Source: Silene latifolia (lineage: Eukaryota; Streptophyta; Magnoliopsida; Caryophyllales; Caryophyllaceae). From it: 64,000 bases of DNA. Shown piece after piece: positions 20,501-33,035 of the stretch. Within the stretch, counting starts at the first letter, position 1; every line of letters begins with the position of its first letter. Below the pieces are notes generated by a model, which worked only from the letters and a program-made list of their open reading frames with translations, did no database searches and had not been told where the DNA came from. The stretch is from assembly GCF_048544455.1 (NCBI RefSeq), contig NC_133534.1, positions 36,332,217-36,396,216 on the forward strand. The letters run 5' to 3'. A program made the translations under genes and the position numbers.

Positions 20501-21570
20501 ATTTTTTTTTTGCCAATTTCTTCACCTGTCACCCCTCATTCATTCTATCATCAACCAAAAAAAAAAAGCTACAAGAAACCCGACGACCCGACGCCACCAC
20601 CAACTACCACGACCACCGGATGCCACCACTCGCCGCCGCCATCCGCACACCACATCACCACATCACTACCGACCCTTTGTTTTTCTTTTTAATAAAGGTT
20701 TGTTTTCGACTCAAATTGATTTAATTACTTCAATCCTTCATATTTTGCTTAAGTTGTGATGCTTATTTAGTATCTAGTTGTAATTTATACATTAGTGATG
20801 CTTATTAATGTATGTAGTTGTAATTTAATTAGCATTTTTGTTAATTAATTTGAGTTAGGGTTAGAAATTGGGGTTTTTGTTAAATTAGTAATGTGATTTG
20901 ATTAGGGGATGTAATTGAAGGTTATCTTGATAATATTAGTATTATTGAAGGTAGTAACTTAGTTTTAGTAATATTGAAGTAGTATTGTTGAAGGTAGTAT
21001 AGTTTTATGAAGGTAGTATAATGTTAGGATTGTATAAATTTGCCTTATAATTAACGAAATTAAGTTAGAATGAGCATGATGTATAAATTTGTTAAATTAG
21101 TAATGTCATTTGATTAGGGAATTGTATAAATTTGCCTTATAATTTTGACAACTTGTTTAATATATAATGACCTAGTACCCGTTCAAGAATTACTCATTAG
21201 GAGCAATTCTTGAATAGTCCCCATTTTGGGACTGTCTTTGTACGTTTCAAGTCACTTAGGTAGTAAACATATAGTTGTGATTTTATTAATGAGAAAAGAA
21301 TTTGGTTGCAATTTTCTCCAATGTTCTCTGAATACATATGTGGAATATGTATCTTTTCCACATTGTGTATTTGGAGAACTAAGGGGAATTGCTGCCGAAT
21401 TTTTTTCTCATTAATAAATCACAAATGTGTGTTTGCTAGTGACTTAAAATGTACATTGATGGGTTTAGGTTGGAGTGATAAGGACCCAATTGAAATCTTG
21501 AAATTAGCATAAAATGGAGGATGAGATAACCATTGTTTTTTTGTTGAAATTAAATATTATTATTTAAAAT
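20501..21570. other. CACTA 5' leader, non-coding
   Basis: AT-rich sequence with short C-rich and CAC-rich stretches lies between the subterminal repeats and the gypsy insertion. The small ORFs here show no domain. It ends with the target duplication GGTTA at 21571-21575. Confidence 0.5.
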
Positions 21571-21575
21571 GGTTA

Positions 21576-22179
21576 TGATGGGGCATATTCTGCACCCGCT
21601 GACCGAGTCAACATACTGAGCAAGGTCAAAGATATCCACAGCAAGTCAACGACTTAGACAAATGACCCTAACCGACTTGACACTGTCGGCTGTCTCTTGT
21701 ACCTCGGCTAGGACAACTAGCCAGCCGGGGCACATATCCGCGTACTCATATCCAAGACCCCTCGGCATGGAGTCAATAGGGCCCGCCGGCCTGCCATGGG
21801 CCCCTCGGCCGAGGGTACATCAGTCTTTCCACCTGCTAGCCACTTGGCCACTTGGCCACTACGTGACAAAAGGTGAAAGTCTATAAATACTCCTCAACCC
21901 TCATTGAGGAAAGGATCCACAATCTAACCTAAACACCTCATAATCTGGTAATATCTTCCTTATCTCTCTACAATATATACTTCGCCAAGTAACACACAAC
22001 TGAATCCTTTCAAGTTTACTGACTTGAGCGTCGGAGTGAGTACGCTCGGTGCAAAGCCGAGCCCTCAGTTTGTTCATCGTTTCAGGAGAGACCGAGAGGA
22101 AGAACCAAGGCAAGGAAGGACACCCATTCACCAAGCTTGCGTGGTAAACAAACACTGCTCTGGAATTACACCCGGAACA
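21576..22179 (+). repeat. Gypsy E 5' LTR (604 bp)
   Basis: It runs TGATGGGG...CCGGAACA. A TATA box CTATAAATAC is at 21881-21890. From about 21810 to its end it is nearly identical to 40710-41079 (about two differences in 370 bp). Its first 230 bp have no counterpart in the 3' LTR. Confidence 0.83.
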
Positions 22180-22180
22180 A

Positions 22181-22199
22181 TTGGCGCCGTCTGTGGGGA
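22181..22199 (+). other. Gypsy E primer binding site
   Basis: TTGGCGCCGTCTGTGGGGA begins one base after the LTR. This is a primer-site type common in plant Tat elements. Confidence 0.7.
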
Positions 22200-22270
22200 G
22201 TAGATACTAGAAGCTAGTCAAATCCCTTACAAAAAAAAAACACAGAAAACCCACCCAACAAGCTAAGAGG

Positions 22271-23770
22271 ATGTCAAAAACGCCAGAAGGAATTGTGACC
22301 GACGAAACCGAATTCTGCCAAGATGACACCATCCACAATTCTGGGGTTGTACAGTCCCCCACCGGCCGAGTAATTCAACCGGTGTACGGGATGCCAATAA
22401 TACCAGATACACCGCTGCCCCCGACCAAGTCACCATCATGGGACATGTGGTTGATGCAGCTAAACTAAAGCTACTCCTGGACCTAATGGGTGGCACGCCG
22501 ACTCACACTGTCACAACGACAAGAGCGGCGGCACCCGCACTGAGGAGACCAGGGCCCAAAATGTGACTCCAAGAAACTTGAACGAAGCATTGGAGAGGAA
22601 GCGACCTGTCAAGACGCCGGGGAGCCCGAGTGCAAGTGGTAGACCGAGTCCTTCCCGCACTCGCGGGAGGACGGTGTCGCCGCAAAGACCGACGAGGCGA
22701 GGCCCGGAGGAGTGAAAGAAGTCCGACTCACCGAGTCGGAGAAGAAGTCCGACTCACCGAGTCGGAGAAGAAGCCCGACTCATCGAGTCGGAGAAGAAGC
22801 CCTTCCCGCCACGGGGAGAGGAGCCGGACTAAGGATGCGAGGAGCCGATCGCCGCGTGTCATTCGACACGTGGTCGGATGACCCCTCGATGCCTATGTCC
22901 TAGAGGTCCCGGTCCGACTAAGCTAAAGTTTCCACCCATATCATACAAAGGAGAGGGCGACCCAACCGACCACGCCGAGGCTTTCGAGTCTTACATGTCG
23001 GTATGGGAGCAACCTGATGAGGTTTGGTGCCGAGTCTTCCCAACGACTCTGCATGGGATGGCGCAAAGTTGGTACAAGGGGCTACCCGATGGGTCGGTAT
23101 ACTGTTATGCCGACCTAAGGGACACATTTCGGCCCGATATTCTTGCAATAAGAGGAGGGCCGTCGAGACATCGGATCTCGACTATCGGACGGGAGGGAGG
23201 CGAGTCTCTCCGAAGTTATGTGAAGAGGTTCGACGCCAAGGTTCAAGCAGATTCGTGAGTGAGCAATGAACCGGCGGCCTTCGCGCGATGAAAGGCCTCC
23301 CGAGAGGAGACTTAAAAAACGAGCTCATCAAGTGCGGAGGCTGAACCTAGACTCGCTTGGGGAAGATGGCCGACCAAGCCATAAAGGTGGAGGACTACCA
23401 CAAAACCTGGGTAGGCCCCAGCGAGGCCGGGCACTCAGAGAGAAAGAGCCGCCGGGAGGACAACCCGGATGAAGGACGCCGTGACAATAATAGGTCACGG
23501 TCGGACAAGTCCGCCAGGAAACAGAGCTCGGCGGGCGCCGGGGGGAGTTCAGGACCGTACTACCAAAAGCGGTTCAATGGTCACACCCCCTTGGTCGTAT
23601 TTCTTTGCCGAGGTCTTTGCCCGAGCAAGAACGAGGGTCGAAGTGGGAAAGGCCTCCCAAGGCGAGGGGGACGGTGACACGAGCCGATCTTGTGAGTACC
23701 ACGGCCACACGGCCACTTGATCGACAGCTGCAGGCATCGAAGAATGCCATTGAAGAGGCGATCCGGAAGG
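22271..23770 (+). pseudogene. Gypsy E gag, frameshifted
   Basis: The first ATG is at 22271 and the frame breaks near 22440. An Arg/Ser/Glu-rich segment with a repeated SPTHRVGEE-type unit (22710-22800; about 20-22-bp DNA repeats) follows. The retrotransposon gag core is at about 22910-23258, with Trp-Cys-x-Val-Phe-Pro-x2-Leu and Trp-Tyr-Lys-Gly-Leu-Pro motifs. After another shift, 23357-23560 is a basic Arg/Ser/Asp-rich tail. A degenerate Cys-x2-His zinc-like segment lies near 23690. Gag packages element RNA in cytoplasmic particles. At least three frame breaks make this copy non-functional as written. Confidence 0.7.
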
Positions 23771-25062
23771 GGAGCCTCAGCAAATATGTTGCCGGAGGCC
23801 AAAAGACTAATACCGGCGGCTCAAATAAAAAATCCGTCTTTGAACGGATAGGAGTGATCCATGTTGTCATCGGGGGCAACGAGAATGGTGGGTCCGCTCA
23901 TTCGCACAAACGGCACCTGAACGAGCTATATCAGGCCATCAACTTTGTGCCCAAAACAGCGATCCCCGCTTCCAACATCCCCGACATGACTATTGGGAAG
24001 AAGGACTACGAGGTAGTCATCGCCCCACACAGCGACCCACTTGTAGTCCACTTGGACATAGCCAACCACCTGGTCAAGAGGTGCCTGATTGACACAGGCG
24101 CCTACACGAACATCATGTTCGGGAGTGCTTTCTCAACCTCGGTCGAAGGTTGAGGACTTGAGCCCCCGCACCAATCCGTTGTGAGTTTTTTCGGGGCCGG
24201 CCTGGTACCCCAGGGTCAATCAGGCTGCCGGTGATGTTCGGCGAGGGGAATGCGGCTAAGAATGTCCTATCTGAGTTCGTGGTTATTGACGGCTTGTCCG
24301 CCTACAACGTTCTCATAGGCCGAGTCACTCTGAGCGAGGCCGATGCAGTAATGTCCATCCGGGCCACGACACGATGTATGTCTCGGACCGGGGGAAGCGC
24401 ATAAGCTCGTCTCAAAGGACGAAAAAGACGAAGTAGTCAACGTCCGGATATACGCCGAGGAGGGTGCAACATGCAATCCCCAAAGTGGCGAAGAAGTCAG
24501 AGAAGGGGAAGAGCCCATCCTTACAACAGGAGGGCGACCTCATGGATGCCCCTTTGTCGGCATGGTCGAAGGAGCGGAGACCGAAGAAGTGGAAATTGAC
24601 CCGGGCGCACCGTGAATCGTCGGTGTCAACTGGAGCCAAAATTCGGGCCGCACTCCTAGACCTGGCGAGGAAGAACAAAGACGTCTTCGCTTACTCAGCA
24701 GCCGAGATGCCAGGCGTGAGCCGGGAGGTAATTGTTCACAAGCTGAACGTACTCCCCACCGCTCGCCCTGTCAAGCAGAAGATGAGGAACTCCTCAGCCG
24801 TGAAAGATGAAGCCATCAAAGCCGAGGTAGATAAATTACTAGCGGCGGGCTTTATCATGCCTTGTACTTATCCTGAGTGGTTAGCTAATGTTGTAATGGT
24901 AAAGAAATCATCGGGAGCGTGGAGGATGTGTGTAGATTTTACCAATCTTAATAAAGCGTGCCCCAAAGATTGCTATCCCTAGCCTCGAATAGATAGTTTA
25001 ATCGACGCCACGGCAGGCTACACTATGCTGAGCCTGCTGGACGCCTTCTCAGGGTATCATCA
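23770..25062 (+). pseudogene. Gypsy E pol, first part: protease and N-terminal RT
   Basis: The aspartic protease region is at about 23860-24420. Its active site Leu-Ile-Asp-Thr-Gly-Ala is at about 24085-24103, and the frame breaks soon after (stop at 24151). RT starts at about 24640. It contains the segment 'WLANVVMVKKSSGAWRMCVD' and the pattern 'DFTNLNKACPKD', then a TAG at about 24980 where Leu is usual before Pro-Arg-Ile-Asp. It is interrupted after 'LDAFSGYHQ' at 25062 by copia F. The product would be the Ty3/gypsy polyprotein's protease and RT fingers. It is inactive because of the interruption, stops and shifts. Confidence 0.82.
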
Positions 25063-26058
25063 TGTTGGGGTTGGTGTCCTTAACAGTTAGTGCAAGGACT
25101 TATAAACCTCTAAAAGGATCAAAGGGCATACTTTGGTATTATTATCAGTTGATCCACGTTTATCAATAACGGTTGGCTTGCTAGATAAGTTTGACGTTAT
25201 TGTCATACAGATGGCGGTGATCAACTGGTCCCTAAAAGTCACACCTATAGGATACGTTCGAGAGATGTGACGGTATGAAAATACTGTCATGTAGATGCCA
25301 AAATTGACTAACCAGTTAGTCCGAGTTATTTGACTAAGTAATTAGTCAAATACGTGATGTTGAGATATTATATTTAATACGGATTAAATATCATGGGCTA
25401 AGGCGAATTAACCGATTAATTCGTGAAATTAAATATACGTGATTTATATTTAATTAAATGTATATTAAAATAATTATACAATACTGTTTTTTGTCGGACA
25501 CGTATTAATAATTCAGCTAACCGTATTATTAGCTGATGCCTTAATTTCCGATAACCGATAATAGTTTATAATACAAACCCGTCATATACATTTTAGTAAT
25601 TAACGAACCGGACCTCGAGTTAAAACCAAGAGGAAGTGGAAGCCCACTTCCCTGTGTGGGTCACGGTTCTCGGCCGAATAGGAGAACAAAAGGAGACCTC
25701 CTCCTTCATTAAACCTAATTATCATTTGAGAGAAAATTAGGGTTTCGAAAGAGCATTCTTCTCTGTAGGCGAGATCTCACATCTCGACAAAACTCACAAC
25801 AGATTCTCCCTATATTGCAAGGCAATCGGAGAACACTTGTTCTAGCACAAGGGCATATCTCGGACCAAGTCTTGGGTGCAACGATTAGGAGGGAATCTGC
25901 TTAGATTTACGATCTTTACGCCGCAATTAAAGGACCCGAGGTTGATTTCTATACACTTATCGTTTCTATTGTTTTATCGTTTTATGACTATAAATTGCAT
26001 GTAAATTTTACGTTATAGTCCTGCAATTTAAGGGGTAGTATACGGATATTCACCCACA
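25063..26058 (+). repeat. Copia F 5' LTR
   Basis: It runs TGTTGGGGTTGG...ATATTCACCCACA. It pairs with 33036-34035. Most of the few differences are short replacements near CTG or CAG. Confidence 0.93.
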
Positions 26059-26060
26059 AG

Positions 26061-26078
26061 TGGTATCAGAGCGAGGCC
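26061..26078 (+). other. Copia F primer binding site (initiator tRNA-Met)
   Basis: TGGTATCAGAGCGAGGCC starts two bases after the LTR. It matches the classical plant copia primer site complementary to initiator tRNA-Met. Confidence 0.9.
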
Positions 26079-26167
26079 ACGTGAATTTTTCATGTGTTTT
26101 TCATAAAACGTTGTTGAAACGATGTATTTTGGTTAAAAATTTTGTCTCTGCACCATCCTTTTAACTC

Positions 26168-26198
<31 letters not shown>

Positions 26199-26483
26199 AA
26201 TTTTGCGTTTTTGGTTGCTTTGGGAACCGTGTCTTGTTTACACGGTTGCTCTTGTTGTTGTTTTGTCTCGAAAACCAAACCGTGTCATGTTTTACACGGC
26301 TGTTTTGCTTCAAATTTCATGTTGTTTTTACATGTTGTTATTTTATACAGAGATTATAGCAACATGTCAAGTTTTTGTCAATTGTCAAATTTGTTTTAAT
26401 GCGTTTTTGATCATATTTGCAATTGATTTTGTCTCGAAATCAGTTTTCACGAGGGTTTGGGATTTTTCAGAAATTTTTGTACT

Positions 26484-26815
26484 TGATCGAATAAAGTTTC
26501 AATCGATCGAGTGTTTTTTCTGCTTGTTTTTGTTCGATCGAGTCCACGATATACTCGATCGACCACGTGTCAAAAACCTTTTCTCGATCGAGTCCCTGTT
26601 GTACTCGATCGACCCCTTTCTAAACCTGCTTGCTCGATCGAGTTGTCCTCGTACTCGATCGAGTAGTGTTCTTGATATAGGTACTCGATCGACCACCGGT
26701 TTAGTCGATCGAGCACCTCCTGATTAGCATTCCTCTCGATCAACTTGCGATTCGATCGATCGAGCTCCCATCCCTCGATCGAGCACTTATGTCCCTGGAT
26801 CGAGGGATTTAAATC
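26484..26815. repeat. CTCGATCGAG array in copia leader
   Basis: About eleven exact TCGATCGA cores and several degenerate ones lie in 330 bp of untranslated leader. It is the same motif as in the family A and C LTRs, although copia F is otherwise unrelated to them. Confidence 0.8.
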
Positions 26816-28325
26816 TTCTTTGACACTTTGAAAATTTGTTTCTTTTGATTTAAATTTTCCTTTGGCTTTAATATGTACTTTATCCGGATATAGTACACTC
26901 GCTTAATAGTGAATCGGTTCACTCACGTACCATATAGTTGTTTTAAAGTGTTTTTAAAATGACGGATTATAATAGATTAAAATTAAATGATAGAAGCGGT
27001 TTTATCACACGAATTTTAATCATTAAAAGGTGGTTTGGATAAATTTAACATAATTACAGAATTATGTCACGAATGAATTTGTTTTAGTTGATGCATTTTT
27101 ATTTATCGTTTTGTTGAATGCCGTGAATGCCTTTTTATTACGTATTTAATTTTACAAGCGATTGTAACTTAGTGTGGCCTTAGTAGAACGTGTTACCGTA
27201 ATGATGGAACACGGTCTTGGTTGTATTTTGAGATCTTGTATCTCCGTTTTGGATTTTTCACTTGTAATTACAGTTTTAATTAGAATGTAAATAGGTTTAT
27301 ATTTGTAATTTTAATTGTAATTTTTGAGAAGACCAAAGATGGAGACCGGATGCTCACTCCCGCTACTTGGATCAAGATGGAACATCAAGACAAGCTTTTC
27401 GGGTCCAACGGTGGATTCCAAAGTTGTATTATGTTCTTTTACTAGGATAGGCCACACTAGGACTTTTTATTTACGTTTTTGCATTCATTTATTTATTTTT
27501 CGCAACGATAATATGCATCATATTCCGCCTAAAAACCAAACCACCTAATTTATTGCATGAAAACTGACACATATAAAGGTCACGAGTTAGTTTTCATTGA
27601 CATTCTCATGTCACACGTTTTAAGCCATCATCTAAATTAATTCATTCACGACAGACGCTAGTTATTCGTTCACTTAAAAATGAATTATAATTTAGTTGAT
27701 GGGATCTTCCTCGTATAAACAAAAATTGAGAACGGTCTTTATAGGTCAAACTCCAATGAGTCCCTTCTTCGTCGGTAGGCATACTATGACCCCTTCTACG
27801 TCGGGTAAGTTGGAACCGATTGACCTATTTTATCTCAACACTATGGTCACTCGTACGATCCTGTGATCATGGTGGACTATGGATAGGATTTACGGAAATC
27901 TATCGACCAAGAGTTCTTCCGGAAGAATTAGCTAAACAGTTGGCTTATCAATTTACTGAAATTGAGTCTTGGGATCACTTGTATCATTCTTGAGGGAGAT
28001 CAATTATGCAAGTGCAAGAGTCTACATGTTTAAAATGAATTTTAAAATAGACTTAAATCACCTCGATGAGTTGCTTATTTCGTTTTGTTTTTCTTTCTTT
28101 TTCGAGTGTAGATCACGTTTTAAAGCGCTTAACATCAAATGGTGGTTCAAGTGATAACCCAATGCCAAGTGCCACATTGGACCGTGAGTCCTGGCTTAGG
28201 ATCTTCATGAATCGGATGAATCGGTCTACTCGGATCGAAGAATGATGGATCCAACCGCGGGTCGGGAGGCAAAGCATTACGGAATCTTGCCGCTGGCGAC
28301 GGAAAGCTCAAATATCTACTTGAGC
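26816..28325 (+). other. Copia F leader, non-coding or decayed
   Basis: This is AT-rich sequence between the palindrome array and recognisable gag. The short ORF starting near 27690 (translating MGSSSYKQK...) has no recognised domain and ends within about 170 bp. Part of it may be decayed gag N-terminus. Confidence 0.45.
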
Positions 28326-28327
28326 CC

Positions 28328-29034
28328 ATGCCGCCACACCCAGTTCCCACGGCTGGAGCTAACGAGATCGCTACTTATAACGATTTCGTCATGGAAGCGG
28401 GTGCGATTAAAAACGTGCTCATTTTTGCAATGGAATCCAATTTGCAGAAACGCTTCATAGCCCAAGGTGCAAACAAGATTTTCACCACGCTCACTAAGGA
28501 ATTCTCGAAAGCACCGAGAATCGTGACCTATGAGCATACCACTCGCTTCTTTGATGCGAGACTCCAGAAGGGCCAACCGGTTAGCCCACACATTCTCAGC
28601 ATGATTGAGAATGTCGAGAAGTCGGAGACCTTTAGCGTAACATCAGCGAGAATATTGTTATCGACCGTATTCTTCATTCACTCCACGATGGTTATTCGCA
28701 ATTCAGAGCGAATTACTATATGAATGATTTGAAGAAAACTCCCCATGAATGGCACTCCCTCCTCGTACAGACCGAGAAGGACATGAAGTGCGGTGGGAGT
28801 TCGAAACAGGATGTTCTCGTTGTGTCAAACAAAGGGAAAGGTAAGGGCAAAGCTCCGGCAAACCTAACAGTAGGTAAGGCGAAGTTCAAGAAGTCGGGTT
28901 CAGGGAAGAGTGGTCCTGGTGAGGCGAGTAACTCATCAGGCATGACAAAGAGCAAGAGTGAAAACATGGAATGCCATCATTGCCACAAGACTGGGCATTG
29001 GAGACGCACATGTCATGTTTATCATGAGGACTTA
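28328..29034 (+). pseudogene. Copia F gag
   Basis: Translation from 28328 gives the copia gag core (UBN2/Retrotran_gag-like), with segments such as 'MESNLQKRFIAQGANKI', 'FFDARLQKGQPVSPHILSMI' and, after a frameshift near 28640, 'MNDLKKTPHEWHSLL'. A basic Lys/Gly/Ser linker is followed by a zinc knuckle Cys-His-His-Cys-His-Lys-Thr-Gly-His-x4-Cys (CX2CX4HX4C) at about 28972-29013. Gag forms the virus-like particle and binds element RNA. The frame break and the lack of a clear N-terminus mark this copy as defective or mis-assembled. Confidence 0.78.
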
Positions 29035-29065
29035 AAAAGGCGGGTCGTGTTAAAACTTTGTTGGT

Positions 29066-30499
29066 ATGTCTTCTCTCTCTTCTACTTTTATTCATATGAT
29101 TGAGATTAACCACGCAAGTTACGGAACTTGGGTACTTGATACTGGTTGTGGTTCTCATCTGTGTAATCATGTGCAGGGGCTCCGAAACATCGAACCCCTC
29201 GTAAAGGGTGAGGTGGACCTGCGTGTTGGGAATGGAGCAAGAGTAGCTGCCATCTCCAAGGGGACATATGTGATCCAGCTTCCTAGCGGATTTGAGTTAT
29301 CATTATATGATTGCTATTATGTACCCAGTCTTTCCAAAAACATTATTTTGTTTTTGCGCTTGATAAACTTGGTTTTTCATTTGTAATAGAAAACAATGCT
29401 TGCATTTTCTCATTACACGATATGATTTACTGACAAGCGCGGTTTCCATGAATGGAATTTATGTTTTAGATCGGACCAATGAAATATTACACGTAATGAA
29501 TAAAAAGTTAAAGGTTGGTGACAAAGATCAAACGTATCTATGGCACTGCCGTATGGGACACATTAATGAGAAACGCGTAAAACGGCTCATCAAACATGGA
29601 GCTATCTCGGCCTTTGATTTTCAATCATTTGGCACGTGTGAATCATGTCTCATCGGTAAGATGACTCGGATTTCCTTCAAAGGTGTTGGAATGCGCGCTG
29701 CGGACCTATTAGGGCTCATACACACGGATGTATGTGGTCCTATGTCAATCCCCGCACGAGAAGGCTATAGGTATTTCATCACTTTCACGGACGATTTGAG
29801 TAGATATGGCTATGTCTACTTAATGAAGCACAAAAGTGAATCCTTTGAGAAATTCAAGGAATACCAAAATAGGGTACAGAACCTGTTGGGTAGAAAGATA
29901 ATAACACTGCGTTCGGATCGTGGTGGCGAGTATCTTTCTCACGAGTTTGATCAACACCGAAGGATTTGTGGGATTGCCCTACGATTAACTCCACCTGGAA
30001 CACCTCGGTTGAATGGTGTATCCGAACGGAGAAATCGAACACTACTTGATATGGTTCGATCCATGATGAGTCACACGGTTTTACATGATTCATTATGGGG
30101 TTATGCTCTTATGTCGCCGCTCTAATACTTAATCGAAGTCCGTCTAAAGTCTGTTGACAAGACTCCATATGAACTATGGAAGGAACGGTCCCTAACTTGT
30201 CCTTTATACGGGTTTGGGGCTGCGAGGCTTATGTCAAGTGGAGACACGAGGATAAGCTCGGCCCGCGATCGGTCAAGACATACTTTATAGGTTATCCTAA
30301 AGGATCACGTGGTCATTACTTCTATTCGCCAACCGAACAACGCGTTTTTGTTGCGGCTAGTGCGACATTCTTAGAGAAGGAATTTCTCGAGAATGCAAAG
30401 AGTGATAGAACCTTCGACTGTCGGAGATTCAGAACCAAACACCGAGCAACCATTGGAGGAACCAATTCCTTCAATCCCGGCTGCGGTGAATATTCCTGA
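29066..30499 (+). pseudogene. Copia F protease and integrase
   Basis: The protease active site Val-Leu-Asp-Thr-Gly-Cys is at about 29130. A frame break near 29370 is followed by the integrase zinc domain (His-x3-His...Cys-x2-Cys, 'WHCRMGHINEKRVK' to 'TCESCLIGKM'). The catalytic core follows with Asp in 'IHTDVCGPM', Asp in 'LRSDRGGEY' and Glu in 'NGVSERRNR', the DD35E triad at about 29725, 29915 and 30025. The frame breaks at 30120, and the C-terminal core ('SFIRVWGCEAYVKW') continues in 30176-30430. Stops and shifts make the polyprotein discontinuous as written. Confidence 0.85.
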
Positions 30500-32173
30500 G
30501 GAACCTAGGAGGTCGGGAAGAGTCTCTATTCCTCCGGACAGATACATCGGTATGGTCGAGGAACATGACATAGATGACGTTCTACTCTTAACGAGTAGTG
30601 AACCCGCAACCTATAAAGGTGCCATGACCGATTCGACTCAAAGCTATGGCTTGAGGCCATGCAATCCGAAATGGACTCCATGTATGAGAACAACGTGTGG
30701 GATCTTGTTGACTTACCTGCTAAGGTTCGTCCCCTTCAATGCAAATGGCTTTACAAGATAAAGCATTCTGTGGAAGGTCAGCAAGATATCTACAAAGCAC
30801 GACTAGTTGCTAAAGGTTTCACCCAAGTGCCAGGTTTGCACTACGATGAGATTTTTGCACCCGTAGTTATCTTTGCGTTCCATTCGGATTATCTTAGCGA
30901 TCGCCGCTTTTCATGACTATGAAATTTGGCAAATGGATGTGAAAACCGCCTTCTTAAACGGCTTTTTGGAGGAAGAGTTGTACATGGTACAACCCGAAGG
31001 TTTCACCGATCCTAAAAATCCTAAGAAAGTGTGCAAGCTTAAGCGTTCCATTTATGGACTTAAGCAAGCATCAAGGAGTTGGAATCATCGCTTCGACCAA
31101 GTGATAAAAGACAATGGATTTACTCGATCGGTCGAGGAACCATGTCTATATATCAAGTCGAGTGGGAGCAAGATTGTCTTCCTAATATTGTATGTTGACG
31201 ACATACTCCTGATTGGGAATGACATACCTCTCTTAACTTCGGTGAAAGTATGGTTGAAGAACCATTTCCGGATGAAAGATCTGGGAGAGGCACAGAGAAT
31301 TCTTGGCATCCGTATCTATCGAGATAGATCACGACGGATGTTATCTCTCGATCAGAGTCTTACATAGACAAAGTCCTAGAGAGATTCAGCATGACTAACT
31401 CCAAGAAGGGGTTCCTTCCCATGTCCCCAGGGGTGCATTTGAGCAAGTCTCGGGCACCGAGAGACACCGGAAGAGAAAGAGCGCATGACACGGACTCCTT
31501 ATGCTTCGGCAATAGGATCAATCATGTATGCCATGATATGCACACGTCCGGACGTGGCATATGCATTGAGTATGACAAGTCGATTCCAACAGCAACCAGG
31601 TGAACCACATTGGTTGGCTGTCAAGAACATTCTTAAGTACCTCCGGAGGACTAAAGATTGGGTATTGACTTATGGAGGCTCTCAAAAGCTATGCGCAACC
31701 GATTCTGTGCAGATGCTAGCTTCCAAACGGATCGTGATGACTCGAAATCTCGGTCGGGATTCGTTTTTACTCTTAATGGCGCTGCGATCAGTGGAAGAGT
31801 TCGAAACAAACTAAAGAGATTCTACGACCGAGTCCGAGTACTATGCCGCGTCGAAGCAACAAAGGAAGCGATATGGATGCGTCAATTCTTACATGGACTA
31901 TCGGTAGTGCCTAGTTCGAATGACCCGATCACCATCTATTGCGACAATAGTGGTGCCATCTTCCAAGCTAAGGAGCCTAAGTCTAGCAACAAGTCTAGAC
32001 ATGTACAACGGAAAGCTCATCTAATCCGGGATTACGTGGAGCAAAAGATAGTAGTGATAGAAAAGATTGCTACAGATGATAACATAGCAGATCCTCTCAC
32101 TAAAGCATTACGACAAGATAAGCATGAAGGGCACGTAAATTCCATGGGAATCAAACGTGTTCTTGAGTTGTAG
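30500..32173 (+). pseudogene. Copia F reverse transcriptase and RNase H
   Basis: RT begins at about 30650 ('KWLYKIKHSVEG', 'ARLVAKGFTQVPGLHYDEIF') and shifts frame near 30875. It continues with 'IWQMDVKTAFLNGFLEEELY', 'IYGLKQASRSW' and the catalytic Tyr-Val-Asp-Asp at about 31192-31203. A stop occurs at 31365 after another shift. RNase H follows with 'CDNSGAIFQAKEP', 'KSRHVQRKAHLIRDYVEQK' and 'DNIADPLTKAL', ending at 32173. These motifs are diagnostic for Ty1/copia. At least three frame breaks are visible. Confidence 0.87.
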
Positions 32174-32945
32174 TACTCTTTTATGGATCGATTCATTCTC
32201 CTTTGTACTCTATACGACATCATCGTTTTGATATTTTATATATATATATTTTGTTTTTCATGTGGAATTGTACGACAATTTTGAACACCACAAAGTGAAC
32301 TGAACAAACATCATATCTTGTTAGTCCTTAATTGCCCACATGAGTGATAACTCGCAATTATTCGTGACGTTGGTTGATGGTGGGTTCAACGAGCCATAAG
32401 TCAACAGGTTGGTGACCAATCAATCACAGAGGCGATTTATACGGATATTTCGTAGGACACAATTGTGACATCGACGTGGAGTCCTAAATGTTTTATAACA
32501 TTCGTTGCCGGGTCGTGGATAGGACTTCCATGGTGATCCTAAGAGTCGATTCTTTGACTATCGACTGTCTCTTGAGACTACGGCAGATTTTGGGTGACTT
32601 TGGTTTCTTTCTCACGGTCATCCGTAACAGGGGGCCAAGTAGATTTTTTTCGGGTCATTTCATCCGTGCTTAGATCGGAAGGAGTCGAGTTGAAGGAAAT
32701 ATTCAGCCTTTATCGGGTACTCGATATTTCTCAGGGCCACTCGAGGAGTCAGAATCGAAATGCATGGCCATGCTCGGATACGGATTCGTTTTATCGGTTA
32801 AGTTACTCTCTAGTCGGGGAAACCACTCTAGATACGGATCGATTGTAAAATACGACCTTTGTGGATCCAGATCTGCAAATTGTTTTACATTGAGTGGGAG
32901 AGATTTTAAATGAATATGAGAATCGGTTATCGCACCTACACTTGT
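32174..32945 (+). other. Copia F 3' untranslated region
   Basis: It contains a short TATATATATA tract near 32240 and no coding potential that I can support. It leads to the polypurine-like AAGTGGGAG before the 3' LTR. Confidence 0.55.
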
Positions 32946-32946
32946 T

Positions 32947-33035
32947 CGGACAAGTGGGAGTTTGTTGGGGCTTGTGTCCTCCAGTTAGTGCGGATAACGT
33001 CATTGCACATACACTTGTACGGACAAGTGGGAGCT
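32947..33035 (+). repeat. 73-bp tandem duplication of polypurine tract and LTR start
   Basis: CGGACAAGTGGGAG occurs at 32947-32960 and again at 33020-33033. The first is followed by TTTGTTGGGGCTTGTGTCC and AGTTAGTGCGG, a near match to the true LTR start that follows the second copy. Confidence 0.75.

Noticed and set aside
20305-20724. 139-codon ORF near the CACTA left end
   Set aside because: It translates the subterminal repeats and C-rich leader. There is no domain, and the repeats explain it.
25087-25290. 67-codon ORF in both copia LTRs (also 33060-33263)
   Set aside because: It is inside LTR sequence and conserved only through LTR identity.
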